DNA of 64,000 nucleotides from Aphrocallistes beatrix (lineage: Eukaryota > Porifera > Hexactinellida > Sceptrulophora > Aphrocallistidae): positions 2,294,001 through 2,358,000 of the forward strand of contig OY725498.1 of assembly GCA_963281255.1 (NCBI GenBank). The letters run 5' to 3'. This document shows positions 44,248 to 55,559 of the stretch, in pieces (the stretch's first letter is position 1; each line of letters begins with the position of its first letter). The notes under the pieces were generated by a model. That model did no database searches. It was not told where the DNA came from and worked only from the letters and a program-made list of their open reading frames with translations. The translations under genes were made by a program, and so were the position numbers.

Positions 44248-44537
44248 TTAACGAATTGATTGAACAAACTGGCTGCACAAAAAGCTGATTATTGGCATGT
44301 GGGAGTCTTTTGGCTATGGCTCCACTAAGTTCTGAGCTCATCATTACGCATCAAAATTTTAAAAATTGAAAAATTTGGTATTTTTTTTGCGATATCCATT
44401 ATAACAGTAGGACAGACGTATTTAAAGATGTCATCTCCCTTATAATTAATCAATGTGATCCCAGGCGTCTAAAGTGCGCCTCTTGCGGACACAAGGTGTT
44501 TTCCAGCCGCGCAGCGCAAGCAAGCGAAGCGCTCTTG
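44248..44537 (+). repeat. T-repeat copy with ~210-bp internal deletion
   Basis: The 5' end (TTAACGAATTGATTGAAC) runs to TTCTGAGCTCA, then jumps directly to TCATTACGCATCAAA. Both deletion edges carry TCA, suggesting microhomology. It lacks both TGACGTCA sites. Confidence 0.88.
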
Positions 44538-44555
44538 TATATATTGATATCGCTG

Positions 44556-44872
44556 TCAACTATTACTCTCCCTCAAGATTAACTATTTTCGGCATTTGCT
44601 ACCCTATGGCACATATCACGAGTTATCACCATTGTATATTATGAGAATAGTGGTTCGAGGTGGCACAGTTTGATAATATTTACCTTGTGTGAAAGATTAA
44701 TCTAGTGGAAAGATTATAAAATGAGTAATTCGAATACGAAAATTCGAAATTGAAGTTAAATTAAGCGTATCTCTTACGGATGAAGTGCCCTTGACTTGCT
44801 AAATAACTTAGTATTATAACTCTTTGTATGGTAAAATTTGGGGTGTACGAATACTTTTGTCCAGGAAGTGTA
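44556..44872. mobile_element. Tc1/mariner MITE, right half
   Basis: Matches the right arm of 39757-40234 ('atttggggtgtacgaatacttttgtccagg.agtgta'). The left arm is absent. Confidence 0.7.
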
Positions 44873-44881
44873 TATATATAA

Positions 44882-45195
44882 TCGCGCTTTGTTTACTTCA
44901 GCTGTGCAGCTGCGGACACTGTGTCTGCCAGAAGCACCCTTTGGGCGCCTAGGCTCAATTATTAATTATAAGTTAGATAACATCTCTATTTACGTATGGT
45001 CTTAGTATCACAATCGATATCATTCGAAAAATCACAAAATTTGTCAATATTTTATATATTGATGCGTGATTATGACGTCATGATAGAGTGATGAGTCATT
45101 TTTTGATGATAGTTGTAGCATATGTGGGAGATATTAATATACACATTCTATTAAAATTTCAGCCTGCTAAAGTTCAAATGGCGTTATAGTCAAAA
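44882..45195 (-). repeat. T-repeat copy, partial, reversed
   Basis: Decayed GC end (TCGCGCTTTGTTTACTTCAG) through TGACGTCA near 45075 to 'ttcagcctgctaaag', where it is broken by the next MITE. Confidence 0.8.
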
Positions 45196-45205
45196 ACTGA
45201 AATAT

Positions 45206-45523
45206 ACCAACCGGACAAATGTATGTCAACACTTGATTCTTTCCCATGCAAATAATACTAAATCTGATTTTTTTCATGAAGGGCAATACGTTAAAATTCA
45301 ATATGTGGATAAGGCGGCACTGATTGATAATTCCAAAAAGTTTGAAATGAATGATTAATTAGAAAAGTTTACCAGTGACTAATTTTAATGCGTATTATGT
45401 ATTCAAATATGGAATCCAATTAGCTGTAATCCATACCATTTAGAATTAACCCTTTTCATGATTAGGCCCATTTTAGTATTATTTATATGGGAAAGAATCA
45501 AGTGTTGAAATACTTTTGTCCTG
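45206..45523. mobile_element. Tc1/mariner palindromic MITE, shortened
   Basis: CCAACCGGACAAATGTATGT at the left, AATACTTTTGTCCTGTTG at the right. Inner mirror words TGATTCTTTCCCATGCAAAT and ATATGGGAAAGAATCAAGTG. The middle is reduced compared with 16898. Confidence 0.78.
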
Positions 45524-45589
45524 TTGATATATATATATATATATATACAGTCGACTCCGCTTAATTGGGACACATCGGGTATATACACA

Positions 45590-45832
45590 TCAACTATCAT
45601 CAAAAAATGATTACTCATCACTCTGCTATGATGTCATCACTACGCATCAAAAATTTTAAAATCAATTTTTGTGATTTTTCGAGTGATTTCGATTTTAAAA
45701 CTAAGATGGACATATTTTGGGATAATATCTCCCTTATAATTAACCAAAGTCACCCCTCGGCGCCCTAAGGGAGCCTCCGGCGGACACAAAGTGTCCGTCA
45801 GCCGGAAAGCGCAAGCAAGCGAAGCGCGCTTG
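45590..45832 (+). repeat. T-repeat copy, 3' half
   Basis: Starts abruptly at CAACTATCATCAAAAAATGA and ends GCGAAGCGCGCTTG. Followed by (TA)n and a further forward copy. Confidence 0.88.
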
Positions 45833-45852
45833 TATATATATATATATATATA

Positions 45853-46335
45853 TGTGACAAATTGATTGAAGAAACTACCTGGTACAGAAAGCTGATGTTT
45901 AGCATGCGGGAGTCTTTTGGCTATTGCTCTACGAAGTTCTGATCTCAGACGAAAATGTCGACTCATCATGGAATTATGACGTCATTGTCACCTTTTTTAT
46001 AATAAGAAATTTTTATTTGTTTTTCCACTATAACTCAGTCATTTTAGATGATAGAAGCATAAAATTTTATTTGATATGTGTATATTAATATACCTCATAT
46101 ACAGTATGATGTAATTATAATCAAAACATGTTGATTCATCACTGTTACGATGTCATCATTACCCATCAAAATTTTATACATTATAAATGTTGGTAATTTT
46201 TATGAGTGATGTCTTTTTTAACAGTAAGACAGACATATTTAGAAATGTTATCTCCTTTATAATTAATCAATGTGAGCCCAGGCGGCCGAAGGTAGTGTCC
46301 GCCAGCCGCGCAGCGCAAGAGAGCGTTGCGCGCTG
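45853..46335 (+). repeat. T-repeat copy, forward
   Basis: GTGACAAATTGATTGAAG to GCGTTGCGCGCTG. TGACGTCA near 45977; the second site is mutated to TACGATGTCATC. Joined tail to tail with the next copy. Confidence 0.88.
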
Positions 46336-46344
46336 TAATGATAA

Positions 46345-46733
46345 CAAGCGCTTCGCTTGCGTGCGCTGCGCAGCTGGTGGACACTTTGTGTCCGCCGTAG
46401 GCGCCCTTTGGGCGTCTGGGGTTACATTGATTAATTAAAAGGGAAAAAACATCTCTAAATACGTCCGTCCTACTGTATAATTGGTTTCGCACAAAAAAAT
46501 CACCAAATTTATCAATTATTAAAATTTTGCTGAGTAATGATGACGTCATAACAAAGTGATGAGTCGTCATTTTTTGATGATCGTTGCATCATATGTGAGC
46601 CATGTTAATATACAGATTCTATTAAAATTTCAGCCTTCTATCTCCTATAATGGCTGAGTTATGCTCGAATAACTGTATTGCTTAACTTTTAAAAATGTGA
46701 CAATGACGTAATAATTCCATGATGAGTCGACAT
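46345..46733 (-). repeat. T-repeat copy, reversed, terminus lost
   Basis: CAAGCGCTTCGCTTGCGTGC to GATGAGTCGACATTC, then switches to a mariner-type MITE half. TGACGTCA near 46539; the second site reads TGACGTAA. Confidence 0.88.
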
Positions 46734-46739
46734 TCTATT

Positions 46740-47065
46740 TTCCATCATAACCAGTTATATAGTGGCTCTATTCATGGAGAGAAGTGTAATCTAACTGTAA
46801 CATAAACTGTAATCTCGATTTCAAATTCATATTCCACACATTCGAATTCCTCACTTTTGAAGCCTTCTATTTCCATTTTAATTTATAAGTTGAATTATTA
46901 TCAATCTATGTCACTTTGTGCCACTTGTGCCACTGCCATTTACTATCATTACCATTAGAGATAATGACAGGAGTGGCACAAAGTGGCACAGGTTGATGCA
47001 TCTTATCCTTGGAAATGAGTAAATCATTAGAAGGCATCCAACCTGAGTAATTCGAATGTGTAGAA
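46740..47065. mobile_element. Tc1/mariner MITE half with local palindrome
   Basis: 'agtggctctattcatggagagaag' matches the inner arm of other copies. At 46915-47000 GTCACTTTGTGCCACTTGTG pairs with CACAAAGTGGCACAGG in inverse. Confidence 0.55.
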
Positions 47066-47106
47066 TATCCTTACTATTAAGCTCGATTAATGTATATATA
47101 TATATG

Positions 47107-48715
47107 GGGAATTCCATGTCAACTCAACCAGCCATTTCACCACCATCAACTGATTTGTCTGAAATTTGCTGTGCGGCAAGCCGCTGATATGTCTTTACTT
47201 TTGTGAAAATTTCAGATCAATCGGTCATGTGGTTTTTGATTATGACATCACAAAACTTTGAATTTTTGCTGTTTGACCAAGGATTTTCACAATGGTAAAA
47301 TCACCATCCCATGGTAAACTCGAATAACTCGAAAAATGTTCATCAAACTCTTTCATAAATTGCTAAGCTTATGTTTGTACTATGCAGGATACGAAAAACA
47401 TGAGTAAATTAACTTTTGAATTCCTTTACTTTGTGAAAACTGGAACTGAAACCAACTACGGAAGCAAACCGGAACTATGACGTAACAAAAATGTATATTT
47501 TAGAAACTGTTTTATTTTTTGGTATTTTGCTGTTTATAGTCATCATTCATTGTATAAAAAAATTCATTTGGTTTCCATATGTTCTCTTTGAGTTATTCAC
47601 ATTTTTGTCTTCCTCTATAATATCACACATTCTTACAACATTCTGCAATTAACATGTGCATTAAGAATGATGTCAGTTGTACATTTGACCGCAGACAGGC
47701 TAAACATAAACAGTGCAATGCTGTTGTTGCTCTGTAATAGGAATGCAATTAATGCCACTAATGAGTTTAAAAGTTAATTTAGGAGGACTAATATTTGCTG
47801 AACAATCCGATATTTAGTCCGACCATAGCACTCCGTACATAAGGCCTCCCATCTAAATCTCAAAAATGGACCAGGAATGCGGTCGAAGATGGTTGAAGAA
47901 ATACCTGATCTGCCTAAAATCATGAATGACGCAGAATAGAGCTTCGGAATGTATTACCAGCATATATAAATATGGCACCAAAGTATTCATATCCGTTGTT
48001 AAAATTTCGATTAGTCATCATATGATTGCACAATAGGTTATATTTGGGACAAGTTTAGTGATTTTCAGAGGTTGTTTAAGGGCACTTCTAAGTGGTTGTT
48101 TTATCATAGTTTTTTCGCATAGAACTGAGCTGTGAATGGGTTGATGCAAAAAGTTTTGTTCATGGAATGTTGTTACGTTCCAGCGTTGCTATGGAAACGC
48201 ATCTTGATCAGTTGAGGTTATATCTTGGAAACTTCAATAACTATGCATTCAAATTTGATCTTATTTGATAGCCAATAGACGACTACCTATAAGGCAATAA
48301 TACAATTTAAACGTCTAAATATTCATTTTTGTTACGTCATAGTTCCGGTTTGCTTCCGGAGTTGGTTTCAGTTCCAGTTTTCACAAAGAAAAGGAACTCA
48401 AAACTTAATTTACTCATGTTTTTCGTATTCTGCATAGGTAAAAACATAAGTTTAGCAATTTATGAAAGAGTTTGATGAATATTTTTCGAGTTATTCGAGT
48501 TTACTACGGGATGGTGATTTACTATTGTGAAAATCCTTGGTCAAAAGGGAAAAATTCTAATTTTTGTGACGTCATAAGTCAAAAACCACACCACCGATTG
48601 ATCTGAAATTTCTACAAAAGTAAAGACATATCAGTGGTTTGTCGCACTGCAAATTTCAGACAAATCGGTTGATGGTGGTGAAATGGCTGGTTGATTTGAC
48701 ATAGAATTACCCATA
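47107..48715. mobile_element. Palindromic element, ~400-bp arms, with nested insertion
   Basis: The left end GGAATTCCATGTCAACTCAA mirrors the right end TTGATTTGACATAGAATTAC. Paired inner words include GACAAATCGGTTGATGGTGG, AAAGTAAAGACATATCAG and ATTTTTCGAGTTATTCGAG. A second arm-type sequence (47820-48300), one arm of the family at 2570-3662, lies inside. A further single arm of this family opens the window (1-295). Confidence 0.78.
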
Positions 48716-48761
48716 TACTATATACGTATATATATATATTTATATATCTATCTGTAACGAA

Positions 48762-49232
48762 TTAATTGAAGAAGCTGCAAGGCACAAAAGCGGATTTTTG
48801 GCATGTGGGAGTCTTTCGGCTATTGCTCCGGTAAGTTCTGAGCTCTGACGAAAATGTCGACTCATCATGGAATTATGACGTCATTGTCACCTTTTTTATA
48901 ATTAGAAATTTCAGTTTTTCGACGATAACTCAGCCATTTTTGGTGCTCGAAGGTTCAAATTTTAATAGATTGTGTATATTAATATATCCCATATATGCTA
49001 CAACTATCGACCAAAAATGATGACTCATCACTCTGTAATGACGTCATCATGATGCATCAATAATTTATAAATTGACAAATCTAATGATTTTTTGAGTGAT
49101 ATTGATTTTAACAATAAGGCAGCTGTATTTAGAGATGTTATTCCCCTTATAATTCAGCCTTCTATCACCTACAAAGGCTGAGTAATGGTCGAAAACCTGA
49201 AATTTCTAATTATTTATAAAAGTTGACAATGA
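48762..49232 (+). repeat. T-repeat copy, forward, rearranged 3' part
   Basis: CTGTAACGAATTAATTGAAG through TGACGTCA near 48886 and 49040 to CCCCTTATAATT. The GC-rich end is then replaced by a reversed piece of the repeat's own middle (CAGCCTTCTATCACCTACAA, 49155-49232). Confidence 0.85.
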
Positions 49233-49267
49233 ATCTAGTTTTCATAGTAAGGATATATGTATATATA

Positions 49268-49759
49268 TGTAACGAATTCATTGATGAAACTGCCAGGCAC
49301 AGAAAGCTGATTTTTGGCATGTGAGGGTCTTTTGGCTATGGCTCCACTAAGTTCTGAGTTCAGGCGAAAATGTCAACTCATCATGGAATTATGACGTCAT
49401 TGTCACTTTTTTTAGAATTAGAAATTTCAGTTTTTCGACCATTACTCAGCCTTTTTAGGTGATAAAAGGCTGAAATTTTAAAGGAATGTGTATATTAATA
49501 TACCTCACGTAATGTTGCAACTATCATCCGTAAATGATTACTCATCACTGTTATGACGGCATCATTATGCATCGATTAATTTATATATTGAGAAATTTGC
49601 TGATTTTCGTGCCATATCGTTTATAATAGTAGGATAGGCGTTTTTAGCGGTGTTTTCTCCCTTATAATTGACCAATGTGATCCTAGGCGACCGAAGTGAC
49701 CCTCCGGCGGACATAAAGTGTCCGCCAGCCGCGCAGCGCAAGCAAGCGAAGCCCGCTTG
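49268..49759 (+). repeat. T-repeat copy, full length, forward
   Basis: TGTAACGAATTCATTGATG to GCGAAGCCCGCTTG. TGACGTCA near 49390; the second site is changed to TGACGGCA. Confidence 0.92.
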
Positions 49760-49764
49760 TGAAT

Positions 49765-50045
49765 TTGAAATCAAAATTACAATATCTTTAACTGTTTGAT
49801 ATCATTTCACTCATGAATAGACCCACTTTAGTATAACTAGTTATGATGGAGAATAGTGAGGATTTCAAATACTTTTTCTGATTACAGTATAGATATATAG
49901 ATATCTATTATATCGTTGCTATTAAACCTCGATTATTGTGTATATGTTTGCGTATATACATTTATTTCTCTGTAACGTATTGATTGAAGAAGTTACCAAG
50001 CACGGAATGTTTATTTTTGGCACTCTTTTGACTATTCCTCTGTTA
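49765..50045. repeat. Mariner-MITE half and T-repeat 5' scrap
   Basis: 49770-49895 holds a mariner-type half-MITE (CTCATGAATAGACCCACTTT and 'caaatactttttctg'). 49971-50043 is the first ~75 bp of a T-repeat, cut where the mariner at 50053 begins. Confidence 0.65.
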
Positions 50046-50052
50046 TGTTTTA

Positions 50053-51036
50053 CTAAGCGCGGTCAGAAAGTTCTAATCAGTGTCTATTAATCATTCTTAT
50101 CTAACAATAATGCATTTGACTTTTACACTTATAGTTAGCTTAGTATTTGTACAACTGATATCTTTTTACAGAATCAAAATCCGTTGAAAATTCTTTGTAT
50201 ACCACCAGTCTATATTTGTGTCACTCGAGCCACCGTTGAATATCATGGCCACTAAACCACCAAATTGCGATTATGAGCAAAGGGCCTATATCAAGATAAG
50301 GTCATTACTAGGCGATACCAATACTCAGATCCAAATCGATCTCAAGAAGGTTTATGGGGACAATACTCTTTCAGATTCCACTATCAGGAGATGGAGCCTA
50401 CTCTTTAGGGAAGGGAGGCAATCTGTTGACGATGACCCACGCACAGGACGGAAGACTCCCCCAGTAGTAGCCCGTCCGAACCGCTTTGCTGCGAAGGTAA
50501 TGTACTCCATTTTCTTTGACGGGTATGGTCCAGTGTCAGATGGCTGTTCCCAAAGGGCAGAGCATTACAGGTAACTACTATGCTACTCAAGTGCTAACAG
50601 AAGTAAATAACTTCTATTTAAAGAGGAGGCCTAAGTGTGGAGCAAAGGGGATTCGGCTTTTACACGATAATGCTCGCCCCCACAAAACAAAGCTGGTCAA
50701 AGAGAAAATCAATGATGTGGGAATGATAGAGCTGGAACATCCACCCTATAGTCCAGATCTATCACCTTGCGATTTCTGGCTATTCGATGGCTTGAAAAAA
50801 CATCTTTCTGGCAAGGAATTCGAATCAAGAATGTTACTTGGCCGAACAATTCAACGGTACCTTATGGACATACCTATTGAGGAGTATAAAAAAACTTTCG
50901 AGTGTGGCTAGAGAGATTACAATTGGTAATTGATAATAACGGCGAGTATTTCGAATATTTAAATGTTTAAAACCTTGTTTGAATTTGATTATTTCATAAT
51001 TACTTCATGTGATTAGAACTTTCTGAACGCCCTTAG
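50053..51036 (+). mobile_element. Mariner element, internally deleted, 984 bp
   Basis: TA-flanked (50051-52, 51037-38). Inverted repeats CTAAGCGCGGTCAGAAAGTT / CTAAGGGCGTTCAGAAAGTT (right end reversed), continuing CTAATCA. It is a different mariner lineage from the one at 35241. The middle of the transposase is missing, making this a MITE-like deletion derivative. Confidence 0.95.
50218..50982 (+). pseudogene. Mariner transposase, central deletion
   Basis: The probable start is ATG 50245 (MATKPPNCDYEQRAYIKIRS). The HTH region has DSTIRRWSLLFREGRQSV and DDDPRTGRKT. Immediately after this the protein jumps to PNRFAAKVMYSIFFD, so roughly residues 75-190, including the first catalytic Asp, are deleted. 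A frameshift near 50520-50570 leads to frame 50516-50911, with the second Asp in LLHDNARPHKTK and an intact third Asp in SPDLSPCDFWLF. Another shift near 50897 hides the last ~25 codons, which run to about 50968. Non-functional. Confidence 0.93.
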
Positions 51037-51056
51037 TATTTGTTCCGTTTGCAAAT

Positions 51057-51535
51057 ATGTTCCACCAGGAACAAATTTGTAATAAAATTAGTCAATTTAC
51101 AAATTTGTAATAAAATTTGTCAATTTACAAATTTAGATCTTGTGACACGCCTGTATATACCTACGTATACTTTCTTGTGGCGTACTAAACCATACTTACG
51201 TCACACTTGTCCCGCACCTCCTTCTACGACCCTGTTTAATACAATAAATAAGACAAGGGTATGGCATAATTTAATCATATATGCTATCCAGCATTTAATC
51301 AACGAGGTACTGTGCGATAATGATTAGCATTCACACCCTCCCACTTAATTAGCCGAGAGTACCTAAATACAGCATTGGATCAGGAAACCGTACAAATGGT
51401 TCCAGTTTAAAATAACCCAGAACAAATATGTGATGGTTATTGTAATAAAGCAATTGAAATAATTCACAATTCCAATTTAACCCGGAACAAATTTGTAAAT
51501 TGACTAATTTTATAACAAATTTGTTCCTGGGCGAA
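51057..51535. mobile_element. TIR MITE using the Ginger-like word TCAATTTACAAATT
   Basis: 'caccaggaacaaatttgtaa' at the left and AACAAATTTGTTCCTGGGCG at the right. ATTAGTCAATTTACAAATTT recurs inside the left end and, reversed, inside the right end. The core word is the same as in the 164-bp repeats of the Ginger element at 40656. Confidence 0.7.
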
Positions 51536-51544
51536 CTTACTTGC

Positions 51545-51981
51545 AACCAGCTCCACTAAGTTTAACCTCAGACGAAAATATAGACCCATCATAGAATTAT
51601 GACATCATTGTCACCTTCTTTAAATTAGAAATTTTATTTTTTCGACTATAACTCAGCCATTTTAGCTGATGGAAGGCTGACATTTTAACCCTGGAACGAC
51701 TTAGCTTCAAAAGTATAAATAGCGATTACCCTACTTTCATTTCACTTTCAGTTTACTTTCAATTAACTTCATTTTCACTTTCAATATGCAGTGACGTGCT
51801 AGGGTAGTGACTTGCTAGGGTAATTTTTCGAGTGATTGCGATTATAACAGTAAGAAATATGTTTTGATAGATGTTATCTACCATAGAATTAATCAGTATG
51901 AGCCTAGGCACCAAGGGCCGCCCCCCAGCAGGCACAAAGTGTCCTCCAGCCGCACAGCACAAACAAACCAAGTGCTCTTGT
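51545..51981 (+). repeat. T-repeat copy, decayed, with a replaced middle
   Basis: CCAGCTCCACTAAGTTTAAC and GACATCATTGTCACC identify the 5' half; CCGCACAGCACAAACAAACC...CTCTTGTAC marks the 3' end. Between them 51690-51815 is unrelated ('ttcatttcactttcagtttactttc'). Confidence 0.75.
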
Positions 51982-52490
51982 ACACATATGATGCACAAAC
52001 ATTAATTGATTTTAAATAATAAAGATAACGAACATTAATGTAAACAAGGACTTCCTGATAAACTTATCATATAACTTTGTTCTAATGAATTTAACATGCA
52101 TTTACCACACGACTTTGACTTTTAAATCGATAAATAATGAATAATAAAGTTGTAATATTAGATTTACCATCTTTAATATGCTTAAAATAGCTCTGACATT
52201 AATAAAATCAATTTAAATACACTTGCGTTTCCTCTCTCTGTTGACTTCGCACATCGATATGCATATTTTTCCCGAAGAGAGTTGCGTGCTCTCCGCTTTT
52301 ATTAATGAAGTGCTGAATTTATAGATTTAAAAGAATCATATCCCAATTGAAGTAAGTACTGACAAAAAGTAAGACTGTCCTTATTATTCATCTTTTCTGA
52401 ATTGGAATATGGAAGCCGTCAGAGGAAAAAGCGAATTTAGAAAGACGAATTGCAAAAGGCAAAATACGATGTGCAAAAAATGCGATATAC
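51982..52490. other. Intronic stretch; nothing recognised
   Basis: AT-rich sequence without recognisable features. Confidence 0.4.
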
Positions 52491-52495
52491 AATAT

Positions 52496-55126
52496 CATAG
52501 GCGCCCAACTAGCTGTTTCGGGATGGGGACGTATGTTTTCCCATCCCGAATTTTAGAGAATGTATGACATCTTAACTTGCACAATTACACATTATTGGAG
52601 AGAAAAATGTATGGAACCAATATACCTACGCATAGTTTTTAAAAATCCAGGATTAACTTGTTTGTTTGGGAGGCCCGAGATTGAGCCTGGCCGTTGATCG
52701 GGTGATGAAGGTGTCCACTGTCTTTTGTATATTGATGGTCTTGCTCATTGACTTGTGTATTTGCAAAGTCGCACAGTGGTTCAGTCTCGCCTCAGTCATG
52801 GTAGTACGAATATACGTCTTAATCCGCTTGAAAGCGGAAAATGAACGTTCTTGACTACAAGTAGTCGCCGGAGACACGAAATAGATGTGAAGCATTGTGT
52901 GGGCATCCTTCGTAATGACAGCTAGCGCATCGTTGGAGTCATAGACAACAGCGAGACTTTCGACTGACAGCTTGGCCATGTCCATCCCGGCAATCGCCGC
53001 CATGTTGTGCAAACTCGAGATCTGGTAGCTAAATATGTCTTTGGTGAGACCATCTGAGAGGTCTGCCTTGTAACGCTCGAAAATGTTACTCACAGAAGCA
53101 GTTGCCCCAAGAGTACACAACGCCTCTTCAATATCTTGCAAAGAAGCCAGTTCCTCAGTAGGGTACCGCACAAAAATGCTCTGTAGAGCCACATCATGGA
53201 AGTTCTTATAGAGATTGGTATAAGCAGCAGATATCACAATGTCATCAACCTCTATCTCGACGCTCTGCCCACGACGTCGCGTCAACGAATGGCCCCGACG
53301 CATCGCTGGCAGTTCTATCTGCAGATCGATCGTTTTTTCCACACATGCATCGAAAAAAGATACTGCGAACTCGTGAGAGTTCTTCATTGAGATTATCTCA
53401 CTGACCCCTTCGATCATTCGTCATACATACTGTACAGACATTTTATGGCCTTGCATCTGGATTCGTGACTAAGTAGAGTGAGTCCAGCAACCGAAGGCAA
53501 TAGTAGGTACTGAATTTGTGAAGTTGATTGATGAGACTTCGAGCCTTCGATTTCATGGCGGCAGGGACTGTAGTGTCATTCGTTTGATCAGCCAACCAGT
53601 CGATTATCTCACCGTACTGCTCTAGGAACGACGATATAGCAGGTCCGCGCATTGTCCAACGAGTAGGACACGGAGATCTGAGGCCAGAAACCTTAGGTCC
53701 TTCATTCTCCTCGTTGAAGTGGTTCATAAATGTTTTGAAATATATCTTACGACCACAGAATATGATTTACAGTCTGTTCCAAAGTTTCGATAGACGCAAC
53801 CAGCCACTCGTGGGAAGAGCTCGCGTCCTTGATGATCAGGTTGAGGTTGTGACCACTACAGTAACTGAACACGGCGAGAGGGTATTCACTCAGGATTTTC
53901 GTCTTAACCCCACCCCGTGCGCCACGCATATTCGATGCCCCGTCATGCCCCTGAGCCCTACAGTCCTCCATAGACAACCCGTGAGAAGCCACAAGGTTCT
54001 TAAGCGTACAAGATATAGTCTCAGCCGAAGTATCAGTCAGAGTTTCAAAACACAGCCACTCCTCGTGTACTTGGAGATTATCGGTCACATACCTTATGCA
54101 AAGACTAAGCTATTCCATTACACCCTTATCAGTGCACTCGTCCGCAATGATTCCAAAGAATCTACACTTCTTCACCTCCTGGATAGTTCGGTCTGTGATG
54201 TCTTGCGCCAGAATGGACAAGATTTCATTCTGAGACCTCCAACTACAGTAGTCGTTCCTAACTGTAGCATGCATGTAGTCGTCAAGCTTGCTGTCCCGCA
54301 AACGCATGAGGTCAATAAATCCCATGAAGTTGCCATCGTCGTGGCTGTGGCCGCGAAGAGCCTGACCTTGTTCACCTAAGAAACATACGCAGTCGAAAAT
54401 CAATTCGAGAGATTTCCTCGCATTGTGCTGCACGTTTTGTTTCTGAGTTGTGATATATGCCTCAGTCATTGCTTTGATCTGGAACGTTTGCCATGCCATC
54501 ATACACCCCTTGTGTGCATCTCCATTTGCATGCTTATCAAGAGCTTGGACTCCAACTCTATAGTCGTTCCAACCAGTCGTCACAAGCTTAATGCCAATCA
54601 GTCTGTTTTTGTCGACGAACCCCGAGATCCGATTATTCTCTATAGCCCACATGCATGGGATGCATCGAAAATCATCATTTACGGGACGATGCTCTATCCA
54701 AGGACGAGTCAAAGCCCATGCACTGTGGTTAGTGGCGGCGCGTTTTAAAGAACCCACACGCTCGACAGAGGTTGCAACGGTTCCTTGGGATGAGGAAGGT
54801 GTGCACGGATCAGGGTCCGTGGACTGATCAAAACTTTCAATCGCTGGTTTACTGGCCCACAGTGTAGCAATTGAGGGAGTCACACCGGAGAGCTTGTTCT
54901 TTTTTGAATGAGGCGCGCAAGCCATCGTAGAATACTTAGATAGTAAATTTTCAATTTATACAAAATCTGATAATTGATATATCAAACACTAAAATCATAG
55001 GGAAACACATAAATAAACAGGTTCATGAGAACCTCCCATCTAAAATTGGTATGTACCATACGTTCGATTAAGAATCCAAATCATTTGAATCCCCATCCCG
55101 ACAATTTGGAAAGTTGGGCGCCTATG
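52496..55126 (-). mobile_element. hAT transposon, 2631 bp, decayed
   Basis: Terminal inverted repeats CATAGGCGCCCAACT / AGTTGGGCGCCTATG, with a second matching block CGGGATGGGG / CCCCATCCCG ~20 bp inward. AATAT stands on both sides (52491-95, 55127-31), shorter than the 8 bp usual for hAT, so the target duplication may be partly eroded. It encloses one transposase gene on the minus strand. Confidence 0.88.
52653..54925 (-). pseudogene. hAT transposase, DUF4371/ZMYM1-like type, broken
   Basis: ATG 54925 opens the N-terminus. A TTF/BED-like zinc finger follows (DFRCIPCMWAI ... HANGDAHKGC). The RNase-H core has an Asp in FFGIIADECTDKG and another in CRAQGHDGASNMRGARGG, then YCSGHNLNLIIKD and CPTRWTMRG. 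The C-terminal dimerisation region has CSQERSFSAFKRIKTYIRTT, with the likely catalytic Glu in SQERS. Lesions: TAG at 54110-54112 where relatives have Gln (ME-stop-LSLCIRYV), a frameshift near 53755, and at least one more near 53430-53490. The length (~750 codons) is that of an intact family member. The large plus-strand frame opposite it (53714-54379) is a shadow. Confidence 0.92.
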
Positions 55127-55199
55127 AATATGCGATTAAGATCGGAATCTACACATTAAAATATCTTATATTAGCCGTTGAAAACTCGCTTTTAGCTCA

Positions 55200-55500
55200 A
55201 AATAAGATTTTTTCGAAAGATGTAAGAATATGTATATACTATACATAACAAAGCTTTGCAGTGGAGGTGTTAAAATATGAATATATACTCATAAAAATCG
55301 GAAGTGATGAGATTTTGCGAAAAAATGTTTGCGGTGCACATATACACCATAAAGAGATCCTACATGCGACTGTTAGATTTCGCAGTAGCGCGTACGGACA
55401 TACATACATACATACATACATACATACGGACGGACGAGATCCTCCGTCCATGCCATAAGGGCATCTCCCTATAGGAGCTGCACTAAATACCATATTCATA
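55200..55500. repeat. (CATA)n microsatellite in a GGACGGAC context
   Basis: At 55393-55430 CATA is repeated about eight times between TACGGA and ACGGACGGACGA. Next to it GGACGGAGGATC-type complementary words and ATGCCATAAGGGCAT form a short palindrome. The remainder is featureless. Confidence 0.7.
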
Positions 55501-55559
55501 GCCTAATTTTCTGCTAAACCTATTCTAAAAAAGAAAATTCTGACATCAAATTTTATACG

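Noticed and set aside
53714-54379. 221-codon plus-strand open frame
   Set aside because: Shadow of the hAT transposase on the minus strand, which has clear domain motifs.
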